Assembly: GCA_016235455.1 (NCBI GenBank)
Contig: JACRKZ010000068.1
Coordinates: forward strand, 1 to 64,000
Direction: 5' to 3'
DNA from: Armatimonadota bacterium
Lineage (GTDB): Bacteria; Armatimonadota; UBA10988
Length of the DNA: 64,000 nucleotides
A model generated the notes under the pieces. The model was given only the letters and a program-made list of their open reading frames with translations. It made no database searches and had not been told where the DNA came from. Shown here piece after piece: positions 56,498-64,000 of this stretch; position 1 is the first letter of the stretch; each line of letters opens with the position of its first letter. A program made the position numbers and the translations under genes.

Positions 56498-57766
56498 ATG
56501 AGGGCCGAGATTGTCTGCGTCGGGACCGAGTTGCTGCTAGGCAACATCGTCAACACGAACGCCGCGGCCATCGCTCGTGATCTGGCGGTGTGGGGCGTCG
56601 ATGTCTACCACCACAGTACGGTGGGCGACAATCCAGAGCGCTGCGCCGAGGTGCTGCGCACCGCCATGCTGCGGGCCGACGCGGTGATCGTCACCGGCGG
56701 CATCGGCCCGACTCCCGATGACTGCACGCGTGAGGCCCTGGCCGCGGTCTTGGGCGTCGAGCTGGTCCGGCCACCCGAGCTGATGGCCGTGCTGGAGGCG
56801 CGCTATGCCGCCTGGGGGCGCAAGCCCAGCGCCAGCAGCCTGAAGCAGGCCGAGTTGCCAGCCGGCTGCCTGCCCATCAACAATCCTACCGGCAGCGCCG
56901 TTGGAGTCCTGGCGGCGCCAAGCGAGGGTCCCTTCGCTGGCCATGCGGTCTATGTTTTGCCCGGTGTTCCGAGCGAAATGGAACGGATGCTCGCCGAAGG
57001 CGTCTTGCCTGATCTGAGAGCGCGGTTTGGGTTGACCACCGGGCTGTGGCAGCGCGTCCTGCGGAGCCGGAATCTGGGCGAAAGCCTGATTGCCGACCGC
57101 CTGGCCGACCTGCTGACCGGCAGTACCAACCCGACCGTGGCCACATACGTCAAGAATGCGGAGGTCGAGATTCGATTGACGTGTCGCGCAAGCGATGCGT
57201 CGCAAGCCGAGAGCCTGTTCGCGCCGGTCCAAGCGGAGATCCTCCAACGGCTGGGCGACTTCATCTACGGGCTCGACGACGAGGGTTACGAGAAGCAGAT
57301 TGGTCGATTGCTGGCCGAGCGCGGCGCGCTCCTGGCCACCGCCGAGAGTTGTACAGGCGGGCAGATCGGCGATCTGGTCACTTCGGTGCCGGGCAGTTCC
57401 GGTTGGTACCGAGGTGGTGTGGTGGCCTACAGCAATGCGCTCAAGCAGTCGTTGCTGGCGGTCGATGAGGGTGTCTTGGCGGAACAGGGCGCGGTCAGTG
57501 AAGCCTGCGCCCGGGCCATGGCTGAGGGCGTGGTGGCGTCGTTGGACGCCGACTTCGGCCTGGCTGTGACCGGCATTGCCGGTCCGGACGGCGGCACTGA
57601 CGCCAAGCCGGTCGGACTGGTCTACCTGGCGATCTGTGATCGGCGGGCTGCGGTGACGGTGGTCAAGGAGAGAAAGTTCACCGGCACGCGCGCGTTGATC
57701 AAGGAGCGCACGGCACTGGCGGCCCTCGAACTGGCCTGCCGGTACATGAATGGATCGGAACCGTGA
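56498..57766 (+). CDS. cinA: CinA family protein / nicotinamide-nucleotide amidase
   Basis: The 422-residue product starts at ATG 56498. The N-terminal MoaB-like part shows RAEIVCVGTELLLGNIVNTN, VIVTGGIGPTPDDCTREA and VYVLPGVPSEMERM. The C-terminal part has LLATAESCTGGQIGDLVTSVPG with the amidase Ser/Cys, and GIAGPDGGT. It salvages NAD by removing the amide of nicotinamide mononucleotide, and the N-terminal half may be an ADP-ribose pyrophosphatase. The thpR gene follows with a four-base overlap. Confidence 0.94.
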   Translation: MRAEIVCVGTELLLGNIVNTNAAAIARDLAVWGVDVYHHSTVGDNPERCAEVLRTAMLRADAVIVTGGIGPTPDDCTREALAAVLGVELVRPPELMAVLEARYAAWGRKPSASSLKQAELPAGCLPINNPTGSAVGVLAAPSEGPFAGHAVYVLPGVPSEMERMLAEGVLPDLRARFGLTTGLWQRVLRSRNLGESLIADRLADLLTGSTNPTVATYVKNAEVEIRLTCRASDASQAESLFAPVQAEILQRLGDFIYGLDDEGYEKQIGRLLAERGALLATAESCTGGQIGDLVTSVPGSSGWYRGGVVAYSNALKQSLLAVDEGVLAEQGAVSEACARAMAEGVVASLDADFGLAVTGIAGPDGGTDAKPVGLVYLAICDRRAAVTVVKERKFTGTRALIKERTALAALELACRYMNGSEP

Positions 57767-58434
57767 GAGCTTTCCTGGCGATCGTGCCACCGCGGGTGGT
57801 GCGTGATGCGGTCGAACTGGTACGGGATCCGCTGCGCGATGCCGCACCGGGTGGACGTTGGGTGCATCCGTCGTTGTGGCACCTGACGCTCAAATTCCTG
57901 GGCGATGTCGAGGACGAACTGGTGCCCGCCGTGGCCGATCTGGCCAGCGAAGTGGCGCAACGATTCGAGGCCTTCCGCCTCGGCCTCGGTGGCCTCGGCG
58001 TCTACCCCAACATGGAGCGTCCACGCACCCTGTGGGTCGGCTCCACGCAGGGCGCCGAGCAGTTTGAGGCGCTCGCCGCCGCGCTCGACGGCGGGCTCGA
58101 CGGCCTCGGCTTCCAGCCCGAAGACGAGATCATCCGCGCCCATCTGACCGTGGCCCGGTTCCGCGACAACCACGAATTTGGCGAACTCGCCGGCCATATC
58201 GGCCCCGGCGCGGAGATCGCCAGCTTCGCGGTCAAGGAGCTGGTGCTCATGCGCAGTGTCCTGCGGCCCCGTGGCCCCGACTACAGCGTGGTCGAGAAGC
58301 TGCCGCTGGTCATCCCCGAGGGCTTTGAAGTGCCCGACGAGGAGGATCTGGCCGCCGATTCCGCCGCGGCCGAGCCCGGCGCGGCCGAAGAGCCGAACCC
58401 GGCGGCCGAGACCGAGGCCACCAGCGAAGCCTGA
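57763..58434 (+). CDS. thpR: RNA 2',3'-cyclic phosphodiesterase
   Basis: The 223-residue product starts at GTG 57763 (GTGA overlap with cinA). The two catalytic boxes are HLTL at 40-43 and HLTV at 127-130 of the 2H phosphoesterase fold, and the start MRAFLAIVPP is typical. It opens 2',3'-cyclic phosphates on RNA. About 40 extra residues at the C-terminus are Ala/Glu-rich and disordered. The cinA-thpR pairing is common; recA, which often follows, is absent here. Confidence 0.92.
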   Translation: MRAFLAIVPPRVVRDAVELVRDPLRDAAPGGRWVHPSLWHLTLKFLGDVEDELVPAVADLASEVAQRFEAFRLGLGGLGVYPNMERPRTLWVGSTQGAEQFEALAAALDGGLDGLGFQPEDEIIRAHLTVARFRDNHEFGELAGHIGPGAEIASFAVKELVLMRSVLRPRGPDYSVVEKLPLVIPEGFEVPDEEDLAADSAAAEPGAAEEPNPAAETEATSEA

Positions 58435-58461
58435 TTGCGGAAGGGCACTGGCCCTGACGCT

Positions 58462-58499
58462 CGAAATGCCCATCGGGGAGATTCCCGATGGGCATTTCG
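58462..58499 (+). promoter_or_regulatory. Hairpin enclosing the ribosome site and start codon of the oxidoreductase gene
   Basis: CGAAATGCCCATCGGG (58462-58477) pairs exactly with 58484-58499 around the six-base loop GAGATT. The Shine-Dalgarno GGGGAG (58475-58480) is split between stem and loop, and the ATG at 58488-58490 lies in the 3' arm. It could also end the cinA-thpR transcript, but no U-run follows. See the findings for its possible role. Confidence 0.65.
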
Positions 58500-59600
58500 T
58501 TGGCGCTGCTGGGTTGCGGCGCGTTCGGCTCCAGCTTCATCCGCCACTGGCGCGCACATCCCGATGTCGCGCGCTTCGCGCTGTGTGATCATGACTCCGC
58601 ACGCCTGGCCGCGGCTGCTCGCGAGCATGATGTCACCGAGACCTACGACTCGCTCGAGGCGCTGGTCGCCTCGGACATCGAGGCCGTCGCGCTCTTCAGC
58701 CAGCACTGGATGCACGCGCCGCAGGCCGTGGCGCTGCTCGATGCCGGCAAGCATGTCTACTCGGCCGTGCCCGCCGCGGCCAGTCTCGACGAATGTGATG
58801 CGCTGGTCCGCGCCGTCGAGCGCAGTGGCCGCCTCTACATGATGGGCGAGACCAGCTTGTTCCGCGCCGAGTGCGCCTACTGCTGCCAGCGCGCGGCGGC
58901 CGGCGACTTCGGCCATCTGGTCCACTTCGACGCCGAGTACCTGCATGACCTCGACCACGGCCTGCGCGATGTGCTGCGCAATCGCCTGGGTGAGGCCTTC
59001 AGCATGAGCCGGACCGGCGCGCCGCCGATGCACTACCCGACGCACTCGATCGGCTTCGTCATGGCCATCTGCGCCGCGGTCGACCCCGACGTCCATGTGA
59101 CCTCGGTGTCGGCGCTGGGTACGGCCATCCCTGGCGACGACTGGCACCGCGCCGATACCGACTGGCACAACCCGTATGGCAACGAGATCGCGCTGCTGGA
59201 GCTGAGCTGCGGCGCCACGGCGCGCATCGCCGAAATGCGCAAGGTCGGCCATCCCGGCGCCGAGCGGGTGGCCCGCGTCTACGGCACCGAGGGCACGTTC
59301 GAGCTCGGCAGCCGCGGCGCGAGCTGGTGCACCAAGTCGGGTTGCGAGCCGGTGGAGCCGACGCTCGACTTCGCGCCGCTGCCCGCGGCCCTGGCCGCGG
59401 ACCGTGGCGGGCATGGCGGGTCGCACGCGCATCTGGTGCATGAGTTCGTCAGTGCGGTGCGCGACGGCCGGCAGCCACGGATGAACGTCTGGCAGGCGGT
59501 GCGGACGCTGGCGCCGGGCCTCGTGGCGCACGAGTCGACGGTGCAGCAGGGACGGCGCCTGCCGGTGCCGGACTGGGGATCGGGGCCGGGGTCGGCATGA
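58488..59600 (+). CDS. Gfo/Idh/MocA-family NAD(P)-dependent oxidoreductase
   Basis: The 370-residue product starts at ATG 58488. The N-terminal Rossmann motif is ALLGCGAFGSSF (6-17). Relatives' EKP motif is represented by HVYSAVPAAAS, where E-K-P has been replaced by A-V-P. The second domain shows GETSLFRAECAYC, HYPTHSIGFVMAI with a conserved His, and EGTFELGSRG. It is likely a sugar or inositol dehydrogenase, or a degenerate relative. The start codon is enclosed in a 16-bp hairpin. Confidence 0.85.
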   Translation: MGISLALLGCGAFGSSFIRHWRAHPDVARFALCDHDSARLAAAAREHDVTETYDSLEALVASDIEAVALFSQHWMHAPQAVALLDAGKHVYSAVPAAASLDECDALVRAVERSGRLYMMGETSLFRAECAYCCQRAAAGDFGHLVHFDAEYLHDLDHGLRDVLRNRLGEAFSMSRTGAPPMHYPTHSIGFVMAICAAVDPDVHVTSVSALGTAIPGDDWHRADTDWHNPYGNEIALLELSCGATARIAEMRKVGHPGAERVARVYGTEGTFELGSRGASWCTKSGCEPVEPTLDFAPLPAALAADRGGHGGSHAHLVHEFVSAVRDGRQPRMNVWQAVRTLAPGLVAHESTVQQGRRLPVPDWGSGPGSA

Positions 59601-59665
59601 CATGGCCAGAACGTGCCGGGGCCGAGGGTGTTGCTCTGGGCTGGTAGGGCGCCGGGCCGTCGGCC

Positions 59666-60148
59666 CTAAGCGCCCAGCCACAGCCGGTAATCGGCCGGAT
59701 CCTGCCAGTCGATGGGCCGCGCGGCCAGATGGTGATCGCCCGACTCGACCCAGGCCTGGGCCGTCTCGCGGGCGATGGGCTGCAGGTCGTCACGGGCCAG
59801 CAATCGGTCGGGGCTGAGCCAGACGACCTCGCTGACCTCGTTGCCGTCGGCCGTGGTGGCCTCGCTGAGCGCGCGCATGGCGAACACGAAGTAGAGGTTG
59901 GGCAGCGGCTCCTCGCGGCGTTGGCGAACCATGAGGATGCCGAGCGGCTCGGCCTCGACGCCGGTCTCTTCACGGACCTCGCGCGTGGCCGTCTCGTGCA
60001 GGAGTTCGCCGGGGTCGAGGTGGCCGCCGGGGATCATCAGTCGGCCCTTGGCCGGACCATAGGTCATGCGGACCAACAGCACGCAGCCGTCGGCCCGCAC
60101 GACCCAGCCGCCCACGCCGACCGAGTGTTGGCTGGCGGGCAGTGACAT
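59666..60148 (-). CDS. Nudix hydrolase
   Basis: The 160-residue product starts at ATG 60148, sharing one base with the hisG stop (TGATG). The full Nudix box G-x5-E-x7-REUxEExGU is at residues 42-64 (GHLDPGELLHET...REVREETGV). It would cleave a nucleoside diphosphate linked to another group. The end of the protein (HHLAARPIDWQDPADYRLWL) is lineage-specific. Being coupled to hisG suggests constant co-expression, but a role in histidine synthesis is not established. Confidence 0.9.
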   Translation of the reverse strand: MSLPASQHSVGVGGWVVRADGCVLLVRMTYGPAKGRLMIPGGHLDPGELLHETATREVREETGVEAEPLGILMVRQRREEPLPNLYFVFAMRALSEATTADGNEVSEVVWLSPDRLLARDDLQPIARETAQAWVESGDHHLAARPIDWQDPADYRLWLGA

Positions 60149-61020
60149 CAGACGATCTTGTTGATGGGCAGCTCGATGATGCCCTCGGCGCCGACCGTGC
60201 GGAGCTGCGGTATGAGCTCGCGCACTTCGCTCTCGGAGACCACGGTCTCCACCGCGAGCCAGTCGCTCTGGTAGAGGTGGTTGACCGTCGGCGAGTTGAT
60301 CGACGGCAGCAGACCGATGACGGCCTGCACCGCGGACTCGGGGCAGTTCATCTTGAGCAGCACCATGCCGTCGGCTTCCAGCGCGCCGCGCAGCAACATG
60401 GCGATCTGCTCGATCTTGCGCCGCTTGAAGCCATCTTCCCAAGCCGCCTGGTTGGCGATGAACTTGGTGTTGGTCTCGAGCAGCGTGTGGATGATGCGCA
60501 GGCCGTGGGCCTTGATGGTGGAGCCGGTCTCGGTGACCTCGACAATGGCATCGACCAGACCTTCAGCCACCTTGCCCTCGGTGGCGCCCCACGAGAACTC
60601 GGTGTCGACGGTGATGCCGCGCTCGGCGAAGTAGCGCTTGGTGAAGCCGACCAGCTCGGTGGCGATGCGTTTGCCCTGCAGGTCCTCGATCGTGTTATAG
60701 GGCGAGTCGCCGCGCACCGCGAGCACCCACTTGGCCTTCTGGGTGGAAACCTTGGAGTAGATCAGGTCGGCGATGTACTCGACCTTGGCGTCGTGCTCCA
60801 GGATCCAGTCGAGCCCGGTCAGGCCGCAGTCCAGCGTGCCCTGCTCGACGTACTTGGCCATTTCCTGCGCGCGCACCAGGGCGCACTCGATCTCGGGATC
60901 GTCGATCTGCGGGAAGTAGTTGCGCGACGAGCCGCGGATGCGCCAGCCGCTGCGGCGGAACAGGTCGATGGTGGCCTCTTCGAGGCTACCCTTGGGAATA
61001 CCCAGTTTCAAGACACTCAT
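60148..61020 (-). CDS. hisG: ATP phosphoribosyltransferase, long form
   Basis: The 290-residue product starts at ATG 61020, overlapping hisI by four bases. It has [56 protein letters not shown] and [14 protein letters not shown]. The last 75 residues form the ACT-like regulatory domain of the long type, which binds histidine and needs no HisZ. It catalyses the first step of histidine synthesis. hisI precedes it, so both are expressed together. Confidence 0.95.
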   Translation of the reverse strand: MSVLKLGIPKGSLEEATIDLFRRSGWRIRGSSRNYFPQIDDPEIECALVRAQEMAKYVEQGTLDCGLTGLDWILEHDAKVEYIADLIYSKVSTQKAKWVLAVRGDSPYNTIEDLQGKRIATELVGFTKRYFAERGITVDTEFSWGATEGKVAEGLVDAIVEVTETGSTIKAHGLRIIHTLLETNTKFIANQAAWEDGFKRRKIEQIAMLLRGALEADGMVLLKMNCPESAVQAVIGLLPSINSPTVNHLYQSDWLAVETVVSESEVRELIPQLRTVGAEGIIELPINKIV

Positions 61021-61403
61021 GATCCATACACCTTCTTGGGGTCGAAGAGCGGCTCGCCCTCGACCGTAAAGCCTTCGTCGCCGAGCACGCGGTAGAAGCA
61101 ACTGCGGTGGCCGGTATGGCAGGCGGCATCGCCGATCTGCTCGACCTTGATCACCACGGCGTCGAGATCGCAGTCGATGCGGATCTCGTGCACCTGCTGC
61201 ACGTTGCCCGAGCTTTCGCCCTTCTTCCACAGCTTGCTGCGCGAGCGGCTCCAATAGGTGGCGACCCGGGTCTGGAGGGTATGATGCCAGGCTTCCTCGT
61301 TCATGTAAGCCACCATCAGGATGGTGCCGTCATGCACGTCCTGGGCGATCACGGTTACGAGGCCCCCGCCTTTGGCGAAATCGGGGGTGAGTTGCTCTGC
61401 CAT
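61017..61403 (-). CDS. hisI: Phosphoribosyl-AMP cyclohydrolase
   Basis: The 128-residue product starts at ATG 61403. It has [33 protein letters not shown], the metal-binding RIDCDLDAV and the zinc ligands in [15 protein letters not shown]. It is a stand-alone HisI without the HisE domain. It opens the adenine ring of phosphoribosyl-AMP, the third step of histidine synthesis. The first gene of a hisI-hisG-Nudix unit. Confidence 0.95.
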   Translation of the reverse strand: MAEQLTPDFAKGGGLVTVIAQDVHDGTILMVAYMNEEAWHHTLQTRVATYWSRSRSKLWKKGESSGNVQQVHEIRIDCDLDAVVIKVEQIGDAACHTGHRSCFYRVLGDEGFTVEGEPLFDPKKVYGS

Positions 61404-61654
61404 GGCTGTCTCCAGTCCCTTCCAGGGTTGATACGCGCTGCAAAAGGCCCCCTCCAGAGCCCAACGAGCGCCGCTTCATGGTAGGGCCGGCCCCATTAGC
61501 TGTCAACGAAGCGCGCTGCGCGCGCGGCGTGGGGCGTGCTGCTCGACGCGCGGCATAGGGCGTGGGGGGAACGATAGGTCACGCAGGCGATCTGCCCGCG
61601 CGCAGCGCGGCACCCCTCACGGTCTGCGCCCTACGCCGCACGCGAAGCGCGCCC
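61404..61654. other. Gap with imperfect G+C-rich inverted repeats
   Basis: No gene is visible. The sequence is extremely G+C-rich, with repeated GCGCGC and GGCGTGGGG strings and an imperfect inverted pair (CGCGCGGCATAGGGCG near 61550 against CGCCCTACGCCGCACGCG near 61630). It separates the hisI promoter region from the end of the histone-deacetylase-like gene. Confidence 0.4.
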
Positions 61655-62692
61655 TCACCAGCCGTGCGGCACGTCGTCCTCGCCGTCGATGTCGGGCAGG
61701 TTCTCGGGTTTCTGACCGCGGTGGTCGGCCAGGTCGCCGGTGGGTTCGGTGGGTTCGGCATCGCCCAGCAGCGCGCCGGCGATGTTGGCCACGCCACCGG
61801 CCAGGCCTTCCAGGTCGTAGCCGCCCTCCAGGCAGGCCACGACGCGGCCCTGGCAGAACTCGGCGGCCCAGTCCAGCACGCGGCGGGTCATCTGGCCGAA
61901 GCCGCTGTTGGTCACGCGCATCTGGCCGAGCGGGTCGCGTTCGTGGGTGTCCTGGCCGGCCGAGACCAGGATCAGCTCGGGCGAGAAGGCCCGGACCGCC
62001 GGCGCGACGATCTCGTCGAGCAGTTGCAGGTAATCGGCGTCGCGGCGGCCGGGGCGCAGCGGCAGGTTCAGCGTGGCGCCCTCGCCGGCGCCGGCGCCGC
62101 GTTCGTCCTCGGCGCCGCTGAAGGGGTACCAGTTGACCTGGTGCAGCGAGCAGAAGAAGACGTTGGGGTCCTCGTAGAACGCCTCCTGGGTACCGTTGCC
62201 GTGGTGGACGTCCCAGTCGAGGATGAATACGCGCTCGATGCCCCGCTGCTGCGCGGCGCGGGCGCTCAGCGCGATGTTGTTGAACAGGCAGAAGCCCATG
62301 CCGCGGCTGGGCCGCGCGTGGTGGCCGGGCGGGCGCGTGAGCACCAGCGCGTTGTCCACCTCGCCCTCGAGCACGGCCTCGACCGCCACCAGTGCGCCAC
62401 CGGCGCTGAGCCGGGCAATGCGGTAGCTGGCCGGGCAGATGTGCGTGTCGGGGTCGAGCGAGCCGCCGCCCTCGTCGGCGACCGCGCGGACATGGTCGAT
62501 GTACTCCGGCTCATGCACCCAGGCGATCTGCTCGGCGGTGGCGGGGCGCGGCTTGTAGTAGGCCATGCGCGGCCAGAGCCCGGTCTCCACCAGCGTCGAC
62601 CAGATGGCCCGCAGACGTTGGGGCCGCTCGGGATGGAGTGGCCCGTTGTCGTGCAGCAGGTATTCGTCGTGCGTGATAAGTCCGGTCGACAT
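61655..62692 (-). CDS. Histone-deacetylase-family (acetylpolyamine amidohydrolase-like) protein
   Basis: The 345-residue product starts at ATG 62692. It begins with LITHDEYLLHDNGPLHPERPQRL, where HPE is the family's early box. The catalytic core is RPPGHHARPSRGMGFCLFNN, DWDVHHGNGTQE (metal ligands Asp and His), SAGQDTHERDPLGQMRVT and EGGYD. Bacterial members remove acetyl groups from small molecules such as polyamines or acetoin-related compounds, or from proteins. The last 25 residues are acidic. It ends the series downstream of dnaE, with a gap of six bases. Confidence 0.93.
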   Translation of the reverse strand: MSTGLITHDEYLLHDNGPLHPERPQRLRAIWSTLVETGLWPRMAYYKPRPATAEQIAWVHEPEYIDHVRAVADEGGGSLDPDTHICPASYRIARLSAGGALVAVEAVLEGEVDNALVLTRPPGHHARPSRGMGFCLFNNIALSARAAQQRGIERVFILDWDVHHGNGTQEAFYEDPNVFFCSLHQVNWYPFSGAEDERGAGAGEGATLNLPLRPGRRDADYLQLLDEIVAPAVRAFSPELILVSAGQDTHERDPLGQMRVTNSGFGQMTRRVLDWAAEFCQGRVVACLEGGYDLEGLAGGVANIAGALLGDAEPTEPTGDLADHRGQKPENLPDIDGEDDVPHGW

Positions 62693-62698
62693 CGCTGG

Positions 62699-64000
62699 CT
62701 AGTTCGCCGGCGTCAGGCGACAGCCTTCTAATCGTTTGATTGCAGTTTCCAGAGAGTCCGACCAGCTGGCCGCGAGGTCGCGGGTCAAGGTCAAGCGACG
62801 GATATCCTGGCCGTCGCGCAGGCAGATCTCCACCGGCTGTTGGCCCGGGTGGTCCTTCAACGTCGTGGCGAGTTGGCACAGCCGTTGCTGCAGGTCGTAC
62901 TCCTCAAGCTCGCCGGTGGGCACCTGCACCTCCACGCGCAGGCGGTTGGTCGCGGTGCTCGTCGGTGTGGGTTGCGGCACGGGCGGCAGCTCCGGCTTGG
63001 GCGGCTTGGGCTGGCCGTTGCCGTTGCCATGGCCGTGGTGCGGCGGAGTCACCGGCAGCGACTCCTGCGGCGGCGTCACGGCTGGCCCCACGCCGTCGCC
63101 GTGCTCGTCGTCCGGACGCCGCGCGCTGGGGCTGGGCCCGCCGTTGCCGGCCGCGGGGGTGATGGCGGCGCTGCCGAGCACTTCGGGCCGCGGCGGCTTG
63201 GTGCGCTTGCGCTTCCATTCGGTCGGCCGCAGGATCTGGTCGACCACGAGGTCGGGCGGACCCGGACGGTCCTCCTGGCGCCGGACCTTGCCATAGACGA
63301 CCCGCACTTCGCCGCCTGAGCAGAGGTGCTGGTAGCTGTCGTGCTGACCGCTCCACAGCAGGACGGTCGTCGAGCCGACCAGGTCGGTGAGCCGCGCCCG
63401 GCTGGCCTCGCCGCGGCGAGTGTTGAAGGTGCGCTGCTCGTCGAGCAGGCCGGCCATGATGATCACGGTGTCGTTGGGCAGCGCGGCGACCTCGCTCGAC
63501 AGCACCGCGCTGTCGACCACTTCCATCTCGGTCAGTTGCCGGCGAAGCTCGGCGAAGGGATCCTCAAAGACCACCAGGCCGAGCAGCTCGGTGTCCATCT
63601 GCCGCAGTTCTTCCTTGGCATACTCGGCCGACTTCTTGAGCGGCGGCACGAGCATGTCGCCGCCGTCGCTGTCGTCGAGCCCATCGAACAGGCTGATCTG
63701 GCCCGAACGCTGGTCTGCCTGGGTGCGCTGCGCGGCGTCCCAGATGGCCTCGTAGCTGAGCATCAGCTCCTTGCGATTGCCGAAATCACGGCAGGCGCCC
63801 GCCTTGATCAGCTTTTCGACCGCCGCCTTGGGCACCGTTTTCAGGTCGACGCGGCACAGGAAGTCGTAGAGGTCGCCGTAGGCGCCGGCCTCGGCACGTT
63901 GGTCGACGATAGCCTGGGCCACCTTGGAGCCGATGCCGTTGATGCCGGCCAGGCCGTAGACGATGTGGTCGCCCTGGACCTCGAACACCTCGCCGCCCGA
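62699..64000 (-). CDS. dnaE: DNA polymerase III alpha subunit, C-terminal part (gene runs off the right edge)
   Basis: The visible 433 codons lie at the 3' end of dnaE. The frame is open to base 64000 and reads SGGEVFEVQGD at the edge. VYGLAGINGIGSKVAQAIV is the helix-hairpin-helix region, AAVEKLIKAGACRDFG follows, and SGQISLFDGLDD marks the usual C-terminal linker. Next is the OB-fold (DTVIIMAGLLDEQRTFNTRRGE) and a C-terminal domain after a long Pro-rich linker (about 75 residues, KPPKPELPPVPQPTP). The linker is longer than I recall for typical DnaE proteins. The polymerase active site is outside the window. Confidence 0.93.
   Translation of the reverse strand, partial: SGGEVFEVQGDHIVYGLAGINGIGSKVAQAIVDQRAEAGAYGDLYDFLCRVDLKTVPKAAVEKLIKAGACRDFGNRKELMLSYEAIWDAAQRTQADQRSGQISLFDGLDDSDGGDMLVPPLKKSAEYAKEELRQMDTELLGLVVFEDPFAELRRQLTEMEVVDSAVLSSEVAALPNDTVIIMAGLLDEQRTFNTRRGEASRARLTDLVGSTTVLLWSGQHDSYQHLCSGGEVRVVYGKVRRQEDRPGPPDLVVDQILRPTEWKRKRTKPPRPEVLGSAAITPAAGNGGPSPSARRPDDEHGDGVGPAVTPPQESLPVTPPHHGHGNGNGQPKPPKPELPPVPQPTPTSTATNRLRVEVQVPTGELEEYDLQQRLCQLATTLKDHPGQQPVEICLRDGQDIRRLTLTRDLAASWSDSLETAIKRLEGCRLTPAN

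Overview
The window is a compact, G+C-rich bacterial chromosome segment (about two-thirds G+C by eye). It carries about 58 protein genes, one tRNA gene and the RNase P RNA gene. I see no rRNA, CRISPR array, phage gene or intact transposase. Short or overlapping gene junctions (ATGA, GTGA, TGATG) are the rule, GTG and TTG starts are common, and Shine-Dalgarno sequences are of the GGAG type. Lipoproteins, Tat and Sec signal peptides, secreted glycan-active enzymes, a sulfatase-like protein and a HzsA-related dihaem protein suggest a free-living heterotroph from the Planctomycetes/Lentisphaerae/Hydrogenedentes/Armatimonadetes kind of diversity. The phylum cannot be fixed from the sequence alone.

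Layout. 1-4.3 kb: tail of an unknown gene, then a divergent pair of secreted glycan-active proteins (beta-helix and SGNH hydrolase). 4.5-10 kb: orphan N6-adenine DNA methylase, ankyrin protein, M1 aminopeptidase with HEAT repeats. 10.2-17.2 kb: UDP-glucose dehydrogenase coupled to a small alarmone-hydrolase-like HD protein, a sulfatase-like protein and a large six-hairpin glycosidase. 17.4-20.5 kb: two-gene glutamine-dependent NAD synthetase and an aspartate aminotransferase. 20.5-27.4 kb: tRNA-Ser, rnpB, then the operon def-fmt-TPR-rsmB-lepB-SMR-membrane glycosyltransferase. 27.3-30.3 kb: another secreted sugar-enzyme pair. 30.5-36.5 kb: rubrerythrin, a truncated esterase, coaX, a dusB gene broken by an internal deletion, a TM2 protein and a pair resembling cyanobacterial acyl-ACP reductase plus an uncharacterised partner. 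36.5-44.5 kb: secreted propeller protein, PEGA lipoprotein, HzsA-like haem protein, prolyl oligopeptidase. 44.6-46.8 kb: an HTH-GNAT-panD-panB operon with a palindromic operator. 46.9-52.2 kb: PPase-like protein, lipoprotein, then ubiD-HEPN-partner-ubiX-ubiA. 52.2-56.1 kb: K+ channel, DUF721, recF, dnaN. 56.1-56.35 kb: a cluster of DnaA boxes, the probable replication origin. 56.5-64 kb: cinA, thpR, an oxidoreductase whose start lies in a hairpin, Nudix, hisG, hisI, a histone-deacetylase-like protein and the C-terminal part of dnaE.

How the genes fit together. Around the origin candidate, genes diverge outward (dnaN-recF leftward, cinA rightward), as expected for a bidirectional origin. Pantothenate/CoA synthesis is represented by panB, panD and coaX. 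Quinone synthesis is represented by ubiD, ubiX and ubiA, which in futalosine-pathway organisms serve menaquinone. Translation and protein maturation are grouped in the def-to-lepB operon. Three separate clusters encode secreted carbohydrate-active proteins.

Long perfect inverted repeats recur between genes. They belong to several unrelated families: one with arms of about 45 bp, one with arms of 52 bp carrying GTGTCAGG motifs, one built on CAGATGG units and one of GGACCGCC type. I regard them as the most conspicuous unexplained structure of the window.
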